A stretch of DNA of 64,000 bases, taken from NCBI RefSeq assembly GCF_036345175.1, contig NZ_CP107780.1, positions 5,022,001 through 5,086,000 on the forward strand, in the 5' to 3' direction. The notes under the pieces are model-generated. The model searched no databases and was not told where the DNA came from. It saw nothing but the letters and a program-made list of their open reading frames with translations. The stretch is from Streptomyces sp. NBC_00576 (lineage in GTDB: Bacteria; Actinomycetota; Actinomycetes; Streptomycetales; Streptomycetaceae). The position numbers and the translations under genes were made by a program. Of this stretch, positions 15,264-25,752 are shown piece after piece (the stretch's first letter is position 1; each line of letters begins with the position of its first letter).

Positions 15264-16394
15264 ATGACCGAGAGCTTCCGCCGCAGCGGCGAGTACGAGA
15301 ACTCCCCCGAGAACTCCTACGAGTCCTCCACCCAGAGCTCCCCCGTGAACCCGGAGTGGCCGCCCCCGCCGGCGTACCAGCCGCCGACGGTCCAGCAGCC
15401 CGCGTACCAGACCACGCAGGCCACGTACGAGCAGCCCGCAGCCGCTCCCGCGGCCACCGCCACCCTCCCCGCGGAGGCTCCGGCCCCGGAGAGTACGCCC
15501 CCCGCCGGGCGCAGGAAGCGCGCCAAGGGCCCCTTCGCCCTCCTCGCCGCCGTGGCGATCGTCGCCGCGGCGATAGGCGGCGGCACGGCGTACGGCATCC
15601 AGGAGCTGACCAACTCGGACTCCGCCGTCACCTCCAGCAGCACCAGCACCAACGTGGTGCCGTCGAGCGCCAAGGGCACGGTCGCCGGGGTCGCCTCGGC
15701 GGTCAGCCCGAGCATCGTCGAGATCAACGCGACCTCGAACGCCGGTTCGTCGACCGGTTCCGGCGTGATCATCACGACCGACGGCGAGATCATCACCAAC
15801 AACCACGTCATCTCCGGCGCCTCGTCGATCAAGGTGTCGACGAGCGACGGCAAGACGTACACCGCGAAGGTCGTCGGCGCCGACAGCAAGAAGGACCTGG
15901 CCCTCATCAAGCTGGACAACGCCTCCGGTCTGAAGACGGCGACCCTCGGCGACTCCGCCGGCGTCCAGGTCGGCGACCAGGTCGTGGCCATCGGCTCCCC
16001 CGAGGGCCTGACCGGCACGGTCACCAGCGGCATCGTGTCCGCCCTCAACCGTGACGTCACCGTCGCCACGGAGGAGGGCCAGGGCCAGCAGCAACAGCAG
16101 GGCGGTGGCAGCGGCGGCGGGTGGCCGTTCGAGTTCGGCGGCCAGGAGTTCAACGGCGACACCGGCTCGTCCACGACGACGTACAAGGCCCTCCAGACGG
16201 ACGCGTCCCTCAACCCCGGCAACTCCGGCGGCGCGCTCATCGACATGAACGGCAACATCGTCGGCATCAACTCCGCGATGTACTCGGCGAGTTCGTCCTC
16301 GTCGGACGCGGGCAGCGCGGGTCTCGGCTTCGCCATCCCGATCAACACCGTCAAGTCCGACCTGGCGACGCTGCGCTCGGGCTCCACCACCTGA
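15264..16394 (+). CDS. HtrA/DegP-like membrane-anchored serine protease
   Basis: 376 residues. Residues 1-85 are cytoplasmic, Pro/Gln/Tyr-rich and disordered; about 90-112 span the membrane; the rest is an extracellular trypsin-like domain with triad H181 (T-N-N-H), D211 (K-K-D-L-A-L) and S321 (N-P-G-N-S-G-G). A Q/G-rich insertion (272-300) interrupts the domain. The usual C-terminal PDZ domain is missing. The CssRS-like pair downstream suggests it degrades misfolded secreted proteins under secretion stress, as reported for the equivalent S. lividans locus. Confidence 0.88.
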   Translation: MTESFRRSGEYENSPENSYESSTQSSPVNPEWPPPPAYQPPTVQQPAYQTTQATYEQPAAAPAATATLPAEAPAPESTPPAGRRKRAKGPFALLAAVAIVAAAIGGGTAYGIQELTNSDSAVTSSSTSTNVVPSSAKGTVAGVASAVSPSIVEINATSNAGSSTGSGVIITTDGEIITNNHVISGASSIKVSTSDGKTYTAKVVGADSKKDLALIKLDNASGLKTATLGDSAGVQVGDQVVAIGSPEGLTGTVTSGIVSALNRDVTVATEEGQGQQQQQGGGSGGGWPFEFGGQEFNGDTGSSTTTYKALQTDASLNPGNSGGALIDMNGNIVGINSAMYSASSSSSDAGSAGLGFAIPINTVKSDLATLRSGSTT

Positions 16395-16423
16395 CGCACG
16401 AGAAACAGAGACAGGGGTACGTC

Positions 16424-16621
16424 ATGATCAAGCAGGTTTCGCACAAGCTGACCGTCGGTACGGCGGACACGGGCCCGGCCGCCCTGGACCTCGCCCTCGG
16501 CGTGGCCAACGCCCTGCACCCGCCGACGGCGACGACCAGGCCCCCGGAGGTCGCGACGGTCACGCGTACGACGGCCACCCGCAGGGCAACGACACGCAGT
16601 CGCCGTCCCGCACTCAGCTGA
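16424..16621 (+). CDS. Small hypothetical protein between htrA and the response regulator
   Basis: 65 codons from ATG 16424, 8 bases after AGGGG. About 88% of third positions are G or C, so it is probably translated. The protein is Thr/Arg/Pro-rich and basic toward the end, with no membrane helix. In another frame the second half reads as a hydrophilic Gly/Asp/Gln-rich peptide, so a frameshift in a longer gene is possible. No function is recognised. Confidence 0.5.
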   Translation: MIKQVSHKLTVGTADTGPAALDLALGVANALHPPTATTRPPEVATVTRTTATRRATTRSRRPALS

Positions 16622-16724
16622 TCCCTTCCACCGCTGATCCTTTTTCGCCGCAGCAGACCGGAAACGTGCGAGGCTGAAGAAGCCCGGCACGTCCCCCCGC
16701 ACCGCACCCGAGGAATCCACGACC

Positions 16725-17458
<734 letters not shown>

Positions 17459-17462
<4 letters not shown>

Positions 17463-18910
17463 GCAGATTGGTACGCCGGTACCGGTCCCTGCCGATCCGG
17501 TCCCGGCTGGCGCTGCTGGTCGCGGCGGCGGTGGCGTTCGCGGTGGCGGCGGTTTCGGTGACGTGCTGGTTCATCGTGCAGGGGAAGTTGTACGACCAGG
17601 TCGACCAGGACCTGCAGAAGTCGCTGAGCATGCCGCGGCTTCAGGATCAGTCCCAGTCCGCGGTCAACAACTGCACCCAGCAGACCTCGCAGGACCTCGG
17701 CAACGGACCCCGGAACACCTACTTCGAGGTGGTCACGGAGGAGGGGAAGGCCTGCGTCCTTCCGTACTCCGCCGGCACAGTCAAGGTCACCCAGGGCGAC
17801 AAGGACCTGATCAAGAAGGGGAACACCACTCGGGGCACGTACCGCAACGGCACCGACTCGGAAAGCGACGACGTACGGGTCCTCGTTCTGCCCATGTTCA
17901 CGATTACAGATCCGAACACGCAGACCACCTCCAACGCCGGTCTGCTCGTCGCCCTCCCCCTGAAGAACACCCAGTCCACACTCAATGACCTCGCCCTCCT
18001 GCTCCTCCTTGTCTCCGGCATCGGAGTCGTAGGCGCCGGGGCCGCAGGCCTGGCCGTGGCCCGCGCGGGTCTGCGCCCGGTCGACAAGCTCACCGAGGCC
18101 GTCGAACACGTCGCCCGTACCGAGGACCTGAGCATCCGCATCCCCGTGGACGAGGAGAGCGACGACGAGATCGCCCGCCTCTCCCACTCCTTCAACTCGA
18201 TGACCTCAGCCCTCGCCAACTCCCGTGAGCTGCAACAGCAGTTGATCGCGGACGCGGGCCACGAACTCCGCACCCCCCTCACTTCATTGCGCACCAACAT
18301 CGAGTTGCTGACCCGCAGCGAGGAGACGGGCCGCCCGATTCCCGAGGCGGACCGCAAGGCGCTGCTCGCCTCGGTGAAGGCCCAGATGACCGAACTGGCC
18401 GCCCTGATAGGCGACTTGCAGGAACTGTCCCGCTCGGAGGGCCAGCGGGGCGAACGCGTCCAGGTGGTCTCCCTGGAGGACACCGTGGAGTCGGCCCTGC
18501 GCCGAGCCCGCCTGCGCGGCCCCGAACTGACGATCACGGCGGACATCCAGCCCTGGTTCGTCCGGGCGGAGCCCTCCGCCCTGGAGCGAGCGTTGGTCAA
18601 CATCCTGGACAACGCGGTGAAGTTCAGCCCCGAGGGCGGCACGATCGAGGTGCAGCTCGCGGCCGGTGTCCTCACGGTCCGCGACCACGGGCCCGGTATC
18701 CCCGCCGACGAGATCCCCCACGTCTTCGACCGCTTCTGGCGCTCCCCGAGCGCACGGGCGTTGCCCGGTTCCGGCCTGGGCCTGTCGATCGTCGCCCGCA
18801 CGGTCCAACAGGCGGGCGGCGAGGTCACGTTGGCACGCGCGTCGGGTGGCGGCACGGTGGCTACCGTACGGCTGCCGGGGGCACCGGTGCCGCCGCCGGA
18901 GACGGCTTAG
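17459..18910 (+). CDS. Sensor histidine kinase (CssS-like)
   Basis: 483 residues: a first membrane helix (about 16-41), an extracytoplasmic sensor (42-175), a second helix (176-200), a HAMP domain (200-252), the dimerisation/phosphoacceptor segment with H268 (D-A-G-H-E-L-R-T-P-L), and an ATPase domain with N, G1 (D-H-G-P-G-I-P) and G2 (G-S-G-L-G-L) boxes. The sensor contains C82-type residues N-C-T-Q and K-A-C-V, a possible disulfide. Translationally coupled to the regulator; likely detects envelope or secretion stress. Confidence 0.88.
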
Positions 18911-19088
18911 GAGCATGCGGGTGCCGCCGCTCACTGACCGGGTTCCAGCCGCCTCGCAGCGCAGCGAATTCCGGCGTGCCGGGCGACGGCTTCGCGCAGC
19001 GCCTTCGGGGTCCGCTCCGGCATCGAGGGTATGTCCGGTACGGCCCCCTCGGAGCGAACGGGCAGCGCCGAGACGGCGGGCGGGTACG

Positions 19089-19275
19089 GGCCGCTGGAGG
19101 CGCTGGCCCGCAACAAGGTCAATGTGAAGAACGTTCTCACGGCATGGCCGGACATGCTGCGGGTGGCCCGCTCCCTGGGCGGATTGCCAAGACCCTCCAC
19201 CGGGACGGGATGGAGGACCAGCTCGGCTCACTCGGCCTGGTCCTGAACGCCGTGGCGCTTTGGACGACCCGCTAG
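19089..19275 (+). pseudogene. Scar of a Tn3-family transposase gene
   Basis: Two pieces in different frames match the C-terminal half of Tn3 TnpA. The first reads A-R-N-K-V-N-V-K-N-V-L-T-A-W-P-D-M-L-R-V-A. The second reads G-R-I-A-K-T-L-H, then jumps to D-G-M-E-D-Q-L-G-S-L-G-L-V-L-N-A-V-A-L. In the fuller copy at 50.9-52.5 kb the latter two motifs are about 50 residues apart, so an internal deletion has joined them. The rest of 18911-19316 shows no gene. Confidence 0.75.
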
Positions 19276-19316
19276 CGGCATGCCCCAGGGCGTACGAGGT
19301 GGCGCATCGTCACGTC

Positions 19317-20132
19317 CTACTCATCCGGGTCCCAGGCGCTGAGCTGGTCGAAGAGACGTCGGTCGCCGTCGAGCTCCAGGGAGTCGAACGGGATACGGTC
19401 GTACAGGCTGAGGACCAGCTCGCCGGCCGTGCCCCGAGCGGAGGCGGAGGCGGAGGCGGAGGCGGAGGCGGCGGCCGGGTCATGGCCGGCAGCGGTGGCC
19501 GATATGGTGCCGGGCCCGGGGAGACGGGCGGTCCGTGCGCCGTCGGCGGAGAGCGAGAGGCGCCAGGAGCGGCCCTCGGAGGCGTGGAAGTCGACGGCAG
19601 CGGGCTTGTGTGGCCAGGCACTTGTCGTTGCGACGCAGGTGGACAGGAACTCGTCGACACCGTCGAGGGCCACCTCGGCCGGCAGCGGCTGCGGGGCACC
19701 CACGGTGATCTGGGCGTCGTAGGTGTGCACCGCGAACTGCTGGAGCTGGTGCCGAGCTACGGCACGGGAGGTCTGCGGCGACTGCGACGTCTCCCACCAC
19801 GTCCAGCAACCGCGATCCGGGCCGGCCTTCCGCAATGCGTCCAGCAGTTGCGCCGTGGACTCCGCCAACCAGGCCAGCAGGGCCTCGCGCTCCCGAGGCG
19901 CAGCCGGGGCGCCCTCCGCTGCGGACTTGGCCGGAGCAGGCCCTGCGGCGACGGTGGCGGCCCAGTCGCGGCGCCCCTCGCCGATGTGCTGCGCCAGATC
20001 GAACAGCGTCCACTCCGGGCAGGTCGGCACCTGTACGTCGAGGCTGGGCGCGGAGGCGACCGCGGCGCGGAAGGCAGTCGACCGTTCGTCGATCAGTCGC
20101 AGCAGAACGGGGAACTCGAGTGTCATTGTCAC
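19317..20132 (-). CDS. Maleylpyruvate-isomerase-family (DinB-like, mycothiol-dependent type) protein
   Basis: 271 residues. The N-terminal four-helix domain carries the family's metal-site motif W-T-L-F-D-L-A-Q-H49-I, with further His residues near 146 and 153 (R-H-Q-L-Q-Q-F-A-V-H). The C-terminal domain is of the SCP-2-like MDMPI type. Many family members use mycothiol as cofactor. A run of Ser-Ala pairs (about 224-234), encoded by a hexanucleotide repeat, interrupts the C-terminal domain. The substrate is unknown. Confidence 0.8.
   Translation of the reverse strand: MTMTLEFPVLLRLIDERSTAFRAAVASAPSLDVQVPTCPEWTLFDLAQHIGEGRRDWAATVAAGPAPAKSAAEGAPAAPREREALLAWLAESTAQLLDALRKAGPDRGCWTWWETSQSPQTSRAVARHQLQQFAVHTYDAQITVGAPQPLPAEVALDGVDEFLSTCVATTSAWPHKPAAVDFHASEGRSWRLSLSADGARTARLPGPGTISATAAGHDPAAASASASASASARGTAGELVLSLYDRIPFDSLELDGDRRLFDQLSAWDPDE
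19441..19470. repeat. Hexanucleotide repeat inside a coding region
   Basis: Five exact copies of GAGGCG, encoding Ser-Ala pairs on the minus strand. Changes in copy number would keep the frame, altering only the length of a linker. Confidence 0.9.
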
Positions 20133-20448
20133 CCGGAATCTCTACCACTGCGTTCCGACAATCGGACAGCGATTTTCACAGCCGCCATCGCGGGCGGACC
20201 CTCACCACCGCGGAGAAATGATGGAGGACCTCTCCGCCGCCGACCGTGCGTCACACACGGTCATGGCCATAAATGTTCATCTGTGAGAGTCCTGCGACAG
20301 GCCTTGGAGTAACCGCGTTGCCGCAGATCACCGTTCGCGAAAATCCGCTCAGAACCCGCGCGTTGTGCGAGGCGGACGTCCTGCGGATCGCGGTCAGCCG
20401 GGGTGGGCGGAGCCCGATGGACCCGGCGGAGTGGTGATACCGGGTTTC

Positions 20449-20490
20449 CTCGGTCGCGAAGCCGAGCAGCGGCTCCGCTTCGCGACCGAG
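20449..20490. terminator. 14-bp perfect hairpin between two minus-strand genes
   Basis: Arms 20449-20462 and 20477-20490 are perfectly complementary, with a 14-base loop. It lies about 100 bases after the AraC stop on the minus strand, so it probably terminates that gene. There is no T run on either side. The remaining sequence of 20133-20587 holds no convincing gene. Confidence 0.55.
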
Positions 20491-20587
20491 ATTTCCCCCG
20501 TTGCGGAATCAACAATGCCGGTCAGGCGCCCTGTTGTCGTTGGCAGTCGGTCCACAGTTTCTTGGCGCTGCGTCTACTTCCGGCCTG

Positions 20588-21577
20588 TTACCGCCCGAAC
20601 TCGAACAGCGCCTGTTGCCTGTACTCCTTGGGGGACATCCCGTACTCCGCGCGGAAAGCCCGCGTGAAGTCGGACGGGCGCGGATACCCCCAGCGGGCGG
20701 CGATGACGTGGATCGGCGTGCAGCGCAGCGAGCCGTTCGCGAGGTCGCGGTGGGCGTTCTCCAGGCGTCGGCGGCGGATCCAGGTCGCGACCGGTTCGCC
20801 CTGTGTCTGCTGCTGGAAGATGCGGTGCAGGTAGCTGAGCGAGATGTTGTGGGCGGCGGCGATCACCGGCGGTGCCAGTTCGGAGTCGTGGAGGTTCTGC
20901 CGGATGAAGTCCTGGACGTGCTTTGCCGTGGCCCGCCCCCGGGTCTCCGGCGACAACGCGGACTCCGCTTCCAGCAGCTGCGCGAACCAGGCCGACATGA
21001 GGTCGAGGACGACCGTGCCCAGGCGGGGCGCGTCGGACGGCTGAAGCGTGCCGATCTGCCGGTTCAGCCCGACGACGAACTCCGCCAGGAGCGCGCCGAC
21101 GCCGTCGCGCCCCGGCAGGTTCAGGCCCAGCAACTCCCGTACGCGGTGCGGCGGCAGGGGCAGCAGCGCCTTGGGGAAGTCCACGGCCATCCCCGTGACG
21201 ATCCCGCCCTGCCGGTCGTCCGCCGACCTGACGTCGTACGGCTGCGAACTGTCGGCCAGGTGCAGGTCACGTGAGGTGAACGTGCTGGCCTGCCCGGCGT
21301 GGTCGAGCGCCAGTCCGCCGTCGAGCAGCAGGGTCAGGTGATAGAACTCGGGGTCCTCCTGGCGCACCATTTTCGGGGTCCGCCGGTAGCGCGTCGGCAT
21401 GAACGACATCTGGCTCACGACCACCGGTCCCAGTTCCAGCAGTCGCTGCTCCGCCCAGAAGTCGGCGGCGTGCTCGCTGACGAGTGCGCTGGAGCGCGTC
21501 CGGCCGACCAGTTCCTGCCAGTAGTCGAACCTGTCCGGCGCAGGTACGTCCTCCGTACGGAACACCGTCCCGATCAT
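20588..21577 (-). CDS. AraC-family transcriptional regulator
   Basis: 329 residues: an AraC-binding-like (cupin) N-terminal domain (about 10-200) and a two-HTH AraC domain (about 220-322) with the signature near P-S-D-F-T-R-A-F-R-x-x-Y-G-M-S-P-K-E-Y. It is divergent from the pectinolytic gene, with 123 bases between starts. This suggests that it activates that gene in response to a pectin-derived signal; the ligand is inferred only. Confidence 0.85.
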   Translation of the reverse strand: MIGTVFRTEDVPAPDRFDYWQELVGRTRSSALVSEHAADFWAEQRLLELGPVVVSQMSFMPTRYRRTPKMVRQEDPEFYHLTLLLDGGLALDHAGQASTFTSRDLHLADSSQPYDVRSADDRQGGIVTGMAVDFPKALLPLPPHRVRELLGLNLPGRDGVGALLAEFVVGLNRQIGTLQPSDAPRLGTVVLDLMSAWFAQLLEAESALSPETRGRATAKHVQDFIRQNLHDSELAPPVIAAAHNISLSYLHRIFQQQTQGEPVATWIRRRRLENAHRDLANGSLRCTPIHVIAARWGYPRPSDFTRAFRAEYGMSPKEYRQQALFEFGR

Positions 21578-21700
21578 TCCGCTTCCCCTCCGGTTCCCGA
21601 TCTTCGTCTCGTCAGCACGGCAACCTTTCCTTCCTCAGCTGCGACAGCCAACTGACGTGGTTCTCCCTCCAGTTAACCCCTCACTTGATCGGAAGCAGCC

Positions 21701-23815
21701 GTGAGCGAAACCCGCAGCAAGCCCCGTACCCCTCGTCGTCACCGCCGGCGCAAGACCGCTCTGCTCGCCGGGATCCCGCTGGCCCTCACCTCCGCCGGAG
21801 CCATGGCCTACGGCGGTGTCTTCGGCGTGTTCGGTCAGGACGCGCAGCCCAAGGCGGCCGCCGCGGCTGCCACGACCTCCGCGCTCGCCGGTGTCACCGA
21901 CGTTGCCAACGGCTTCGCGTCGGTCAACGCCCTTGGTCAGAACGGGACTTACGGTGGCCGGGACGGCCAGACCGTCACCGTGAAGACGCTCGCCGACCTG
22001 GAGAAGTACGCGACCGCGTCCGAGCCGTACATCATCGTCGTCGCGGCGACCATCAACATGAACCCGGTCGGCAAGGAGATCAAGGTCGCCTCCGACAAGA
22101 CCATCATCGGGGCGGGAACTTCCGGGCACATCGTCGGTGGTGGGTTCTTCCTCGGTACCGGGGTCCACAACGTCATCATCCGGAATCTCACCATCCGGGA
22201 CGCGTACCAGGGCATCTGGAACGACAAGGAGCACGACTTCGACGCCATCCAGATGGACGGCGCGCATCACGTGTGGATCGACCACAACGACCTGCGGCAC
22301 ATGGCCGACGGGCTGATCGACAGCCGCAAGGACACCACCTACCTGACCGTGTCCTGGAACAAGCTGAGCCAGGAGAACAAGGCGTTCGGCATCGGCTGGA
22401 CCGAGAACACCACCGCCGACATCACGATCCACCACAACTGGATCCGCGAGACCGAGCAGCGCAACCCGTCCACCGACAACGTGGCCCACGCGCACCTCTA
22501 CAACAACTACCTGGAGGACGAGGCCGGGACCACCATCAAGTCCTCGTACGGCAATTACTCGCGCGGCAAGACCAACATGGTGCTGGAGAACTCCTACTTC
22601 CAGGGCATGACCAACCCCGTCGTACGGGACGCCACCGCCACCCTCGTCCAGCGCGGCAACGTCTTCGCGGGGACCAGTGGCAAGAACGAGAGCGGGGGAT
22701 CGGGCGCGGCCTGGGACCCGAAGACCTACTACACCTACACGCTCGACAAAGCCGCCGACGTGCCCGCTCTCCTCAAGTCCGGTGTAGGGCCGCGTAGTTC
22801 GGTGGCCAAGGCGACCACCGCTACCACCGCTACCACCACAAGTACAACGGCCGCCGCCGCGACCACGCTCACCGTCGCCGCTGACGGCTCCGGCCAGTAC
22901 CGGACCGTGCAGGCCGCCGTGAACGCCGTACCCGCGAACAACGCCTCCCGGGTGGTCATCTCCGTCAAGCCGGGCACGTACCGCGAGCTGGTCAAGGTCC
23001 CGTCGAACAAGCCGCACGTCACCATCCAGGGCAGTGGCGGCAGCCGCAAGGACACCACGATCGTCTACAACAACGCGTCCGGTACGCCGAAGCCCGACGG
23101 CTCCGGCACGTACGGCACCGGCGGCAGCGCCACGGTCGCCGTCGACGGGGACGACTTCCAGGCCCGCAACCTGACCATCTCCAACGACTTCGACGAGGCC
23201 GCGCACCAGGACATCGCCAACCAGGCGGTCGCCCTGCGCACCTCCGCCGACAAGGTGTTCCTCGACGGCGTCATCGTCAGCGGCGACCAGGACACCCTGC
23301 TGGTGGACACCGCGTCCAAGGACAAGCTGGGGCGCGTCTACATCACCAACTCCTATGTCATCGGCAACACCGACTTCATCTTCGGCCGGGCCACCGCCGT
23401 GATCGACAAGTCCGTCATCACGCTGAAGAAGCGCTGGAACGGCACCTCGGCCGGCTATGTCACGGCCCCCAGCACCGCCGCGAACCGCAAGGGCATCCTG
23501 ATCGCCAACTCGACGGTGAACGGTGACGTCTCCGACCGCAGCTTCTACCTCGGCCGCCCCTGGCACGCGGGCGGCGACGCGAGCCTCGACCCGCAGACCA
23601 CCATCCGCAACACGACCCTGAGCGCCGCGATCAGGACCACCCCCTGGACCGACATGAGCGGCTTCTCCTGGAAGGACGACCGCTTCGCCGAGTACCAGAA
23701 CAAGGGCGCGGGCTCGGGCGCCGCGAGCACCGACCGCCCGCAGCTGACCGACGCCCAGGCCACGGGCCAGGAGGTCGCCGACTGGCTGGGCGACTGGACG
23801 CCGACGGCCGGCTGA
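21701..23815 (+). CDS. Secreted pectate lyase-pectin methylesterase fusion
   Basis: 704 residues. The N-terminus has a twin-Arg-rich basic stretch (R11-K18) and a hydrophobic core, giving a long signal peptide. Residues about 60-350 are a PL1 pectate lyase beta-helix (V-W-I-D-H near 190, H-L-Y-N-N-Y near 266). A Thr/Ala linker (about 365-385) joins a CE8 pectin methylesterase (about 388-704) with G-D-Q-D-T-L-L near 527, D-F-I-F-G-R near 555 and Y-L-G-R-P-W near 615. One polypeptide could de-esterify homogalacturonan and then cleave it. GTG 21701 is the start; GGAAG lies 6 bases upstream. Confidence 0.9.
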   Translation: MSETRSKPRTPRRHRRRKTALLAGIPLALTSAGAMAYGGVFGVFGQDAQPKAAAAAATTSALAGVTDVANGFASVNALGQNGTYGGRDGQTVTVKTLADLEKYATASEPYIIVVAATINMNPVGKEIKVASDKTIIGAGTSGHIVGGGFFLGTGVHNVIIRNLTIRDAYQGIWNDKEHDFDAIQMDGAHHVWIDHNDLRHMADGLIDSRKDTTYLTVSWNKLSQENKAFGIGWTENTTADITIHHNWIRETEQRNPSTDNVAHAHLYNNYLEDEAGTTIKSSYGNYSRGKTNMVLENSYFQGMTNPVVRDATATLVQRGNVFAGTSGKNESGGSGAAWDPKTYYTYTLDKAADVPALLKSGVGPRSSVAKATTATTATTTSTTAAAATTLTVAADGSGQYRTVQAAVNAVPANNASRVVISVKPGTYRELVKVPSNKPHVTIQGSGGSRKDTTIVYNNASGTPKPDGSGTYGTGGSATVAVDGDDFQARNLTISNDFDEAAHQDIANQAVALRTSADKVFLDGVIVSGDQDTLLVDTASKDKLGRVYITNSYVIGNTDFIFGRATAVIDKSVITLKKRWNGTSAGYVTAPSTAANRKGILIANSTVNGDVSDRSFYLGRPWHAGGDASLDPQTTIRNTTLSAAIRTTPWTDMSGFSWKDDRFAEYQNKGAGSGAASTDRPQLTDAQATGQEVADWLGDWTPTAG

Positions 23816-23830
23816 CCGGACAGGGCATCA

Positions 23831-23865
23831 CAGAGGGCCCGAGGCGACATGCCTTGGGCCCTCTG
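23831..23865. terminator. Shared terminator of convergent pectinase and nucleotidase genes
   Basis: A 10-bp stem (23831-23840 with 23856-23865) with a second short stem inside. It lies between converging stops, so it can serve both genes. Two imperfect copies of GCTAGCGCACC-type sequence follow to 23915. Confidence 0.75.
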
Positions 23866-23915
23866 GGATACAACCGCTAGCGCACCGCTACCGCACTGCT
23901 AGCGCACCACTACCG

Positions 23916-25739
23916 CTACTGAACGATCGTGATCCGCTTGGCCGCCGGCGGCGCGATCGGTGTCGTAGCCGTGGAGTTGGCGGTCAGGTAGTCCGCCAGC
24001 ACCGCGAGGTCGTCCGCGCCGACCAGGTCGTTCGTGCCCTGGCCCAGCGTCGGGAAGCCGTCGCCGCCGCCCGCGAGGAAGTTGTTCGTCGCGACGCGGT
24101 AGGAGGCGGCCGGGTCGATCGCCGCACCGTTCAGCCTGACCGAGTCGGCGACCAGGCGCGCGGCGCCGGCCTTCGTCAGGTCAAGGGTGTAGGTGAGCCC
24201 CGACGACACCTGGAGCACCTTCGGCGAGGCCGCGTTCGTGCCGCTCACCTGCTCCTGGAGTACGGAGATCAGCTGGGCGCCGGTGAAGTTCTGGAGGTTC
24301 ACCGTGTTGGAGAACGGCTGGACGGTGAAGCCCTCGGCGTAGGTGACGACACCGTCGCCCTCGGCGCCCTTCGCCGCGAAGGTGAGCCCCGCGCGGATAC
24401 CGCCCGGGTTCATCAGCGCGAGGTCGGTCTCCGGGTCGAGCTTCTTGCCGTACGCCAGTTGCGAGTCGGCGATGAGGTCGCCCATCGGGGACTCGGTGCC
24501 GGTGTTGTTGATGTCGCCGGAGATGTAGCCGATCGCGCGGTTGCCGATGGGCGCCGCGAGGGTGTTCCAGCGGGCGATCAGGTCGGTCATGTCCGGGGCC
24601 TTGGCGACGGTCCGGGTGACCACGTGGTTCGCGGAGCGGACGGCCGTACGGGCGATGTCACCCGTCTTGCGGTCGTACGTCAGCGTGGTGTCCGTGTAGA
24701 GGCGGCCGAAGGACGCGGCCGAGGTGACCGTGCGCGGCTTGCCCGACGGGTCCGGGATCGTGCACGCGTACGCGGCGTGCGTGTGGCCGGTGACCAGCGC
24801 GTCGACCTTCGGGGTGATGTTCTTCGCGATGTCGACGATCGGCCCGGAGATGCCGGAGCCGCCGCCCGCCGCGTTGCAGTCGTAGTTGTAGGCCGACGAG
24901 GCCGGGAGGCCGCCCTCGTGGATCAGCGCGACGACCGACTTGACGCCCTGCTTCTCCAGCTCCTTGGCGTACTTGTTGATCGTCTCGACCTCGTCCTTGA
25001 ACTTGAGGCCCTTCACGCCCTCGGCGGAGACGACGCCCGGGGTGTCCTCAAGGGTCACGCCGATGAAGCCGATCTTGACGCCGTTCTTCTTCCACACCCA
25101 GTAGGGCTTGAGGATCGGCTTCTTGGTCTTCTCGTCGAGCACGTTCGCCGCGAGGTAGGGGAAGTCCGCCCCCTTGAACTTCTTGCCCTTGACGTAGCAG
25201 CCGTCGGTCGGGTGGCAGCCGCCCTTCTGCAGGCGGCCCAGTTCCTTGGCGCCCTCGTCGAACTCGTGGTTGCCGACCGAGGTGACGTCGAGGTCGAGGC
25301 CGTTGAGCGCCTCGATGGTGGGCTCGTCGTGGAAGAGGCCCGAGATCAGCGGGGAGGCACCGACCATGTCGCCGCCGGCCGCCGTGATCGAGTACGGGTT
25401 GTCCCCGCGCGCCTCGCGCAGGTGCGTGGCGAGGTACTCGACACCGCCCGCGTCGATCGTCTTCGTCGTGCCGTCGGCCTGGATCTCGGTGACCCGGCCG
25501 GAGGAGCCGGACGGCGGCTCCAGGTTGCCGTGCAGGTCGTTGAAGGACAGCAGCTGCACGTCCTGGTAGCGGCTCGGCTTGCTCTGGCCCTTACCGGCGG
25601 GCTTGTACGAGCTGTCGCCGGCGCTGGCCGGAAGAGCGGCGGCGGCGAGTGCGCCGACCGTGACGATGCCGGCGGCGCCGGCGAGCAGCGCGTGCGTACG
25701 GCGTCTGCGGCGGTGGTACGGCTGGGGTGTGGCTGGCAT
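23916..25739 (-). CDS. Secreted 5'-nucleotidase (UshA-like metallophosphoesterase)
   Basis: 607 residues. After a basic twin-Arg-rich start (H-R-R-R-R-R-T) and hydrophobic signal, a calcineurin-like domain shows F-N-D-L-H-G-N, G-D-M-V-G, G-N-H-E-F-D and G-H-T-H metal ligands. The C-terminal 5'-nucleotidase domain (about 390-600) has M-N-P-G-G-I-R and N-F-L-A-G-G-G-D-G-F. It probably releases phosphate from extracellular nucleotides. ATG 25739 follows AGGGGGG. Three 18-bp-spaced direct repeats lie just upstream, and mshD is divergent. Confidence 0.92.
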   Translation of the reverse strand: MPATPQPYHRRRRRTHALLAGAAGIVTVGALAAAALPASAGDSSYKPAGKGQSKPSRYQDVQLLSFNDLHGNLEPPSGSSGRVTEIQADGTTKTIDAGGVEYLATHLREARGDNPYSITAAGGDMVGASPLISGLFHDEPTIEALNGLDLDVTSVGNHEFDEGAKELGRLQKGGCHPTDGCYVKGKKFKGADFPYLAANVLDEKTKKPILKPYWVWKKNGVKIGFIGVTLEDTPGVVSAEGVKGLKFKDEVETINKYAKELEKQGVKSVVALIHEGGLPASSAYNYDCNAAGGGSGISGPIVDIAKNITPKVDALVTGHTHAAYACTIPDPSGKPRTVTSAASFGRLYTDTTLTYDRKTGDIARTAVRSANHVVTRTVAKAPDMTDLIARWNTLAAPIGNRAIGYISGDINNTGTESPMGDLIADSQLAYGKKLDPETDLALMNPGGIRAGLTFAAKGAEGDGVVTYAEGFTVQPFSNTVNLQNFTGAQLISVLQEQVSGTNAASPKVLQVSSGLTYTLDLTKAGAARLVADSVRLNGAAIDPAASYRVATNNFLAGGGDGFPTLGQGTNDLVGADDLAVLADYLTANSTATTPIAPPAAKRITIVQ

Positions 25740-25752
25740 GTGCCCCCCTGAA

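Noticed and set aside
20261..20515. 84-codon minus-strand frame upstream of the isomerase-like gene
   Set aside because: It runs across a 14-bp hairpin, is Arg-rich, and has no ribosome-binding site.
21635..23566. A 643-codon open frame antisense to the pectinase gene
   Set aside because: It is a high-GC shadow of a gene with clear catalytic motifs. It has Val/Gly/Asp-rich nonsense sequence and no homology.
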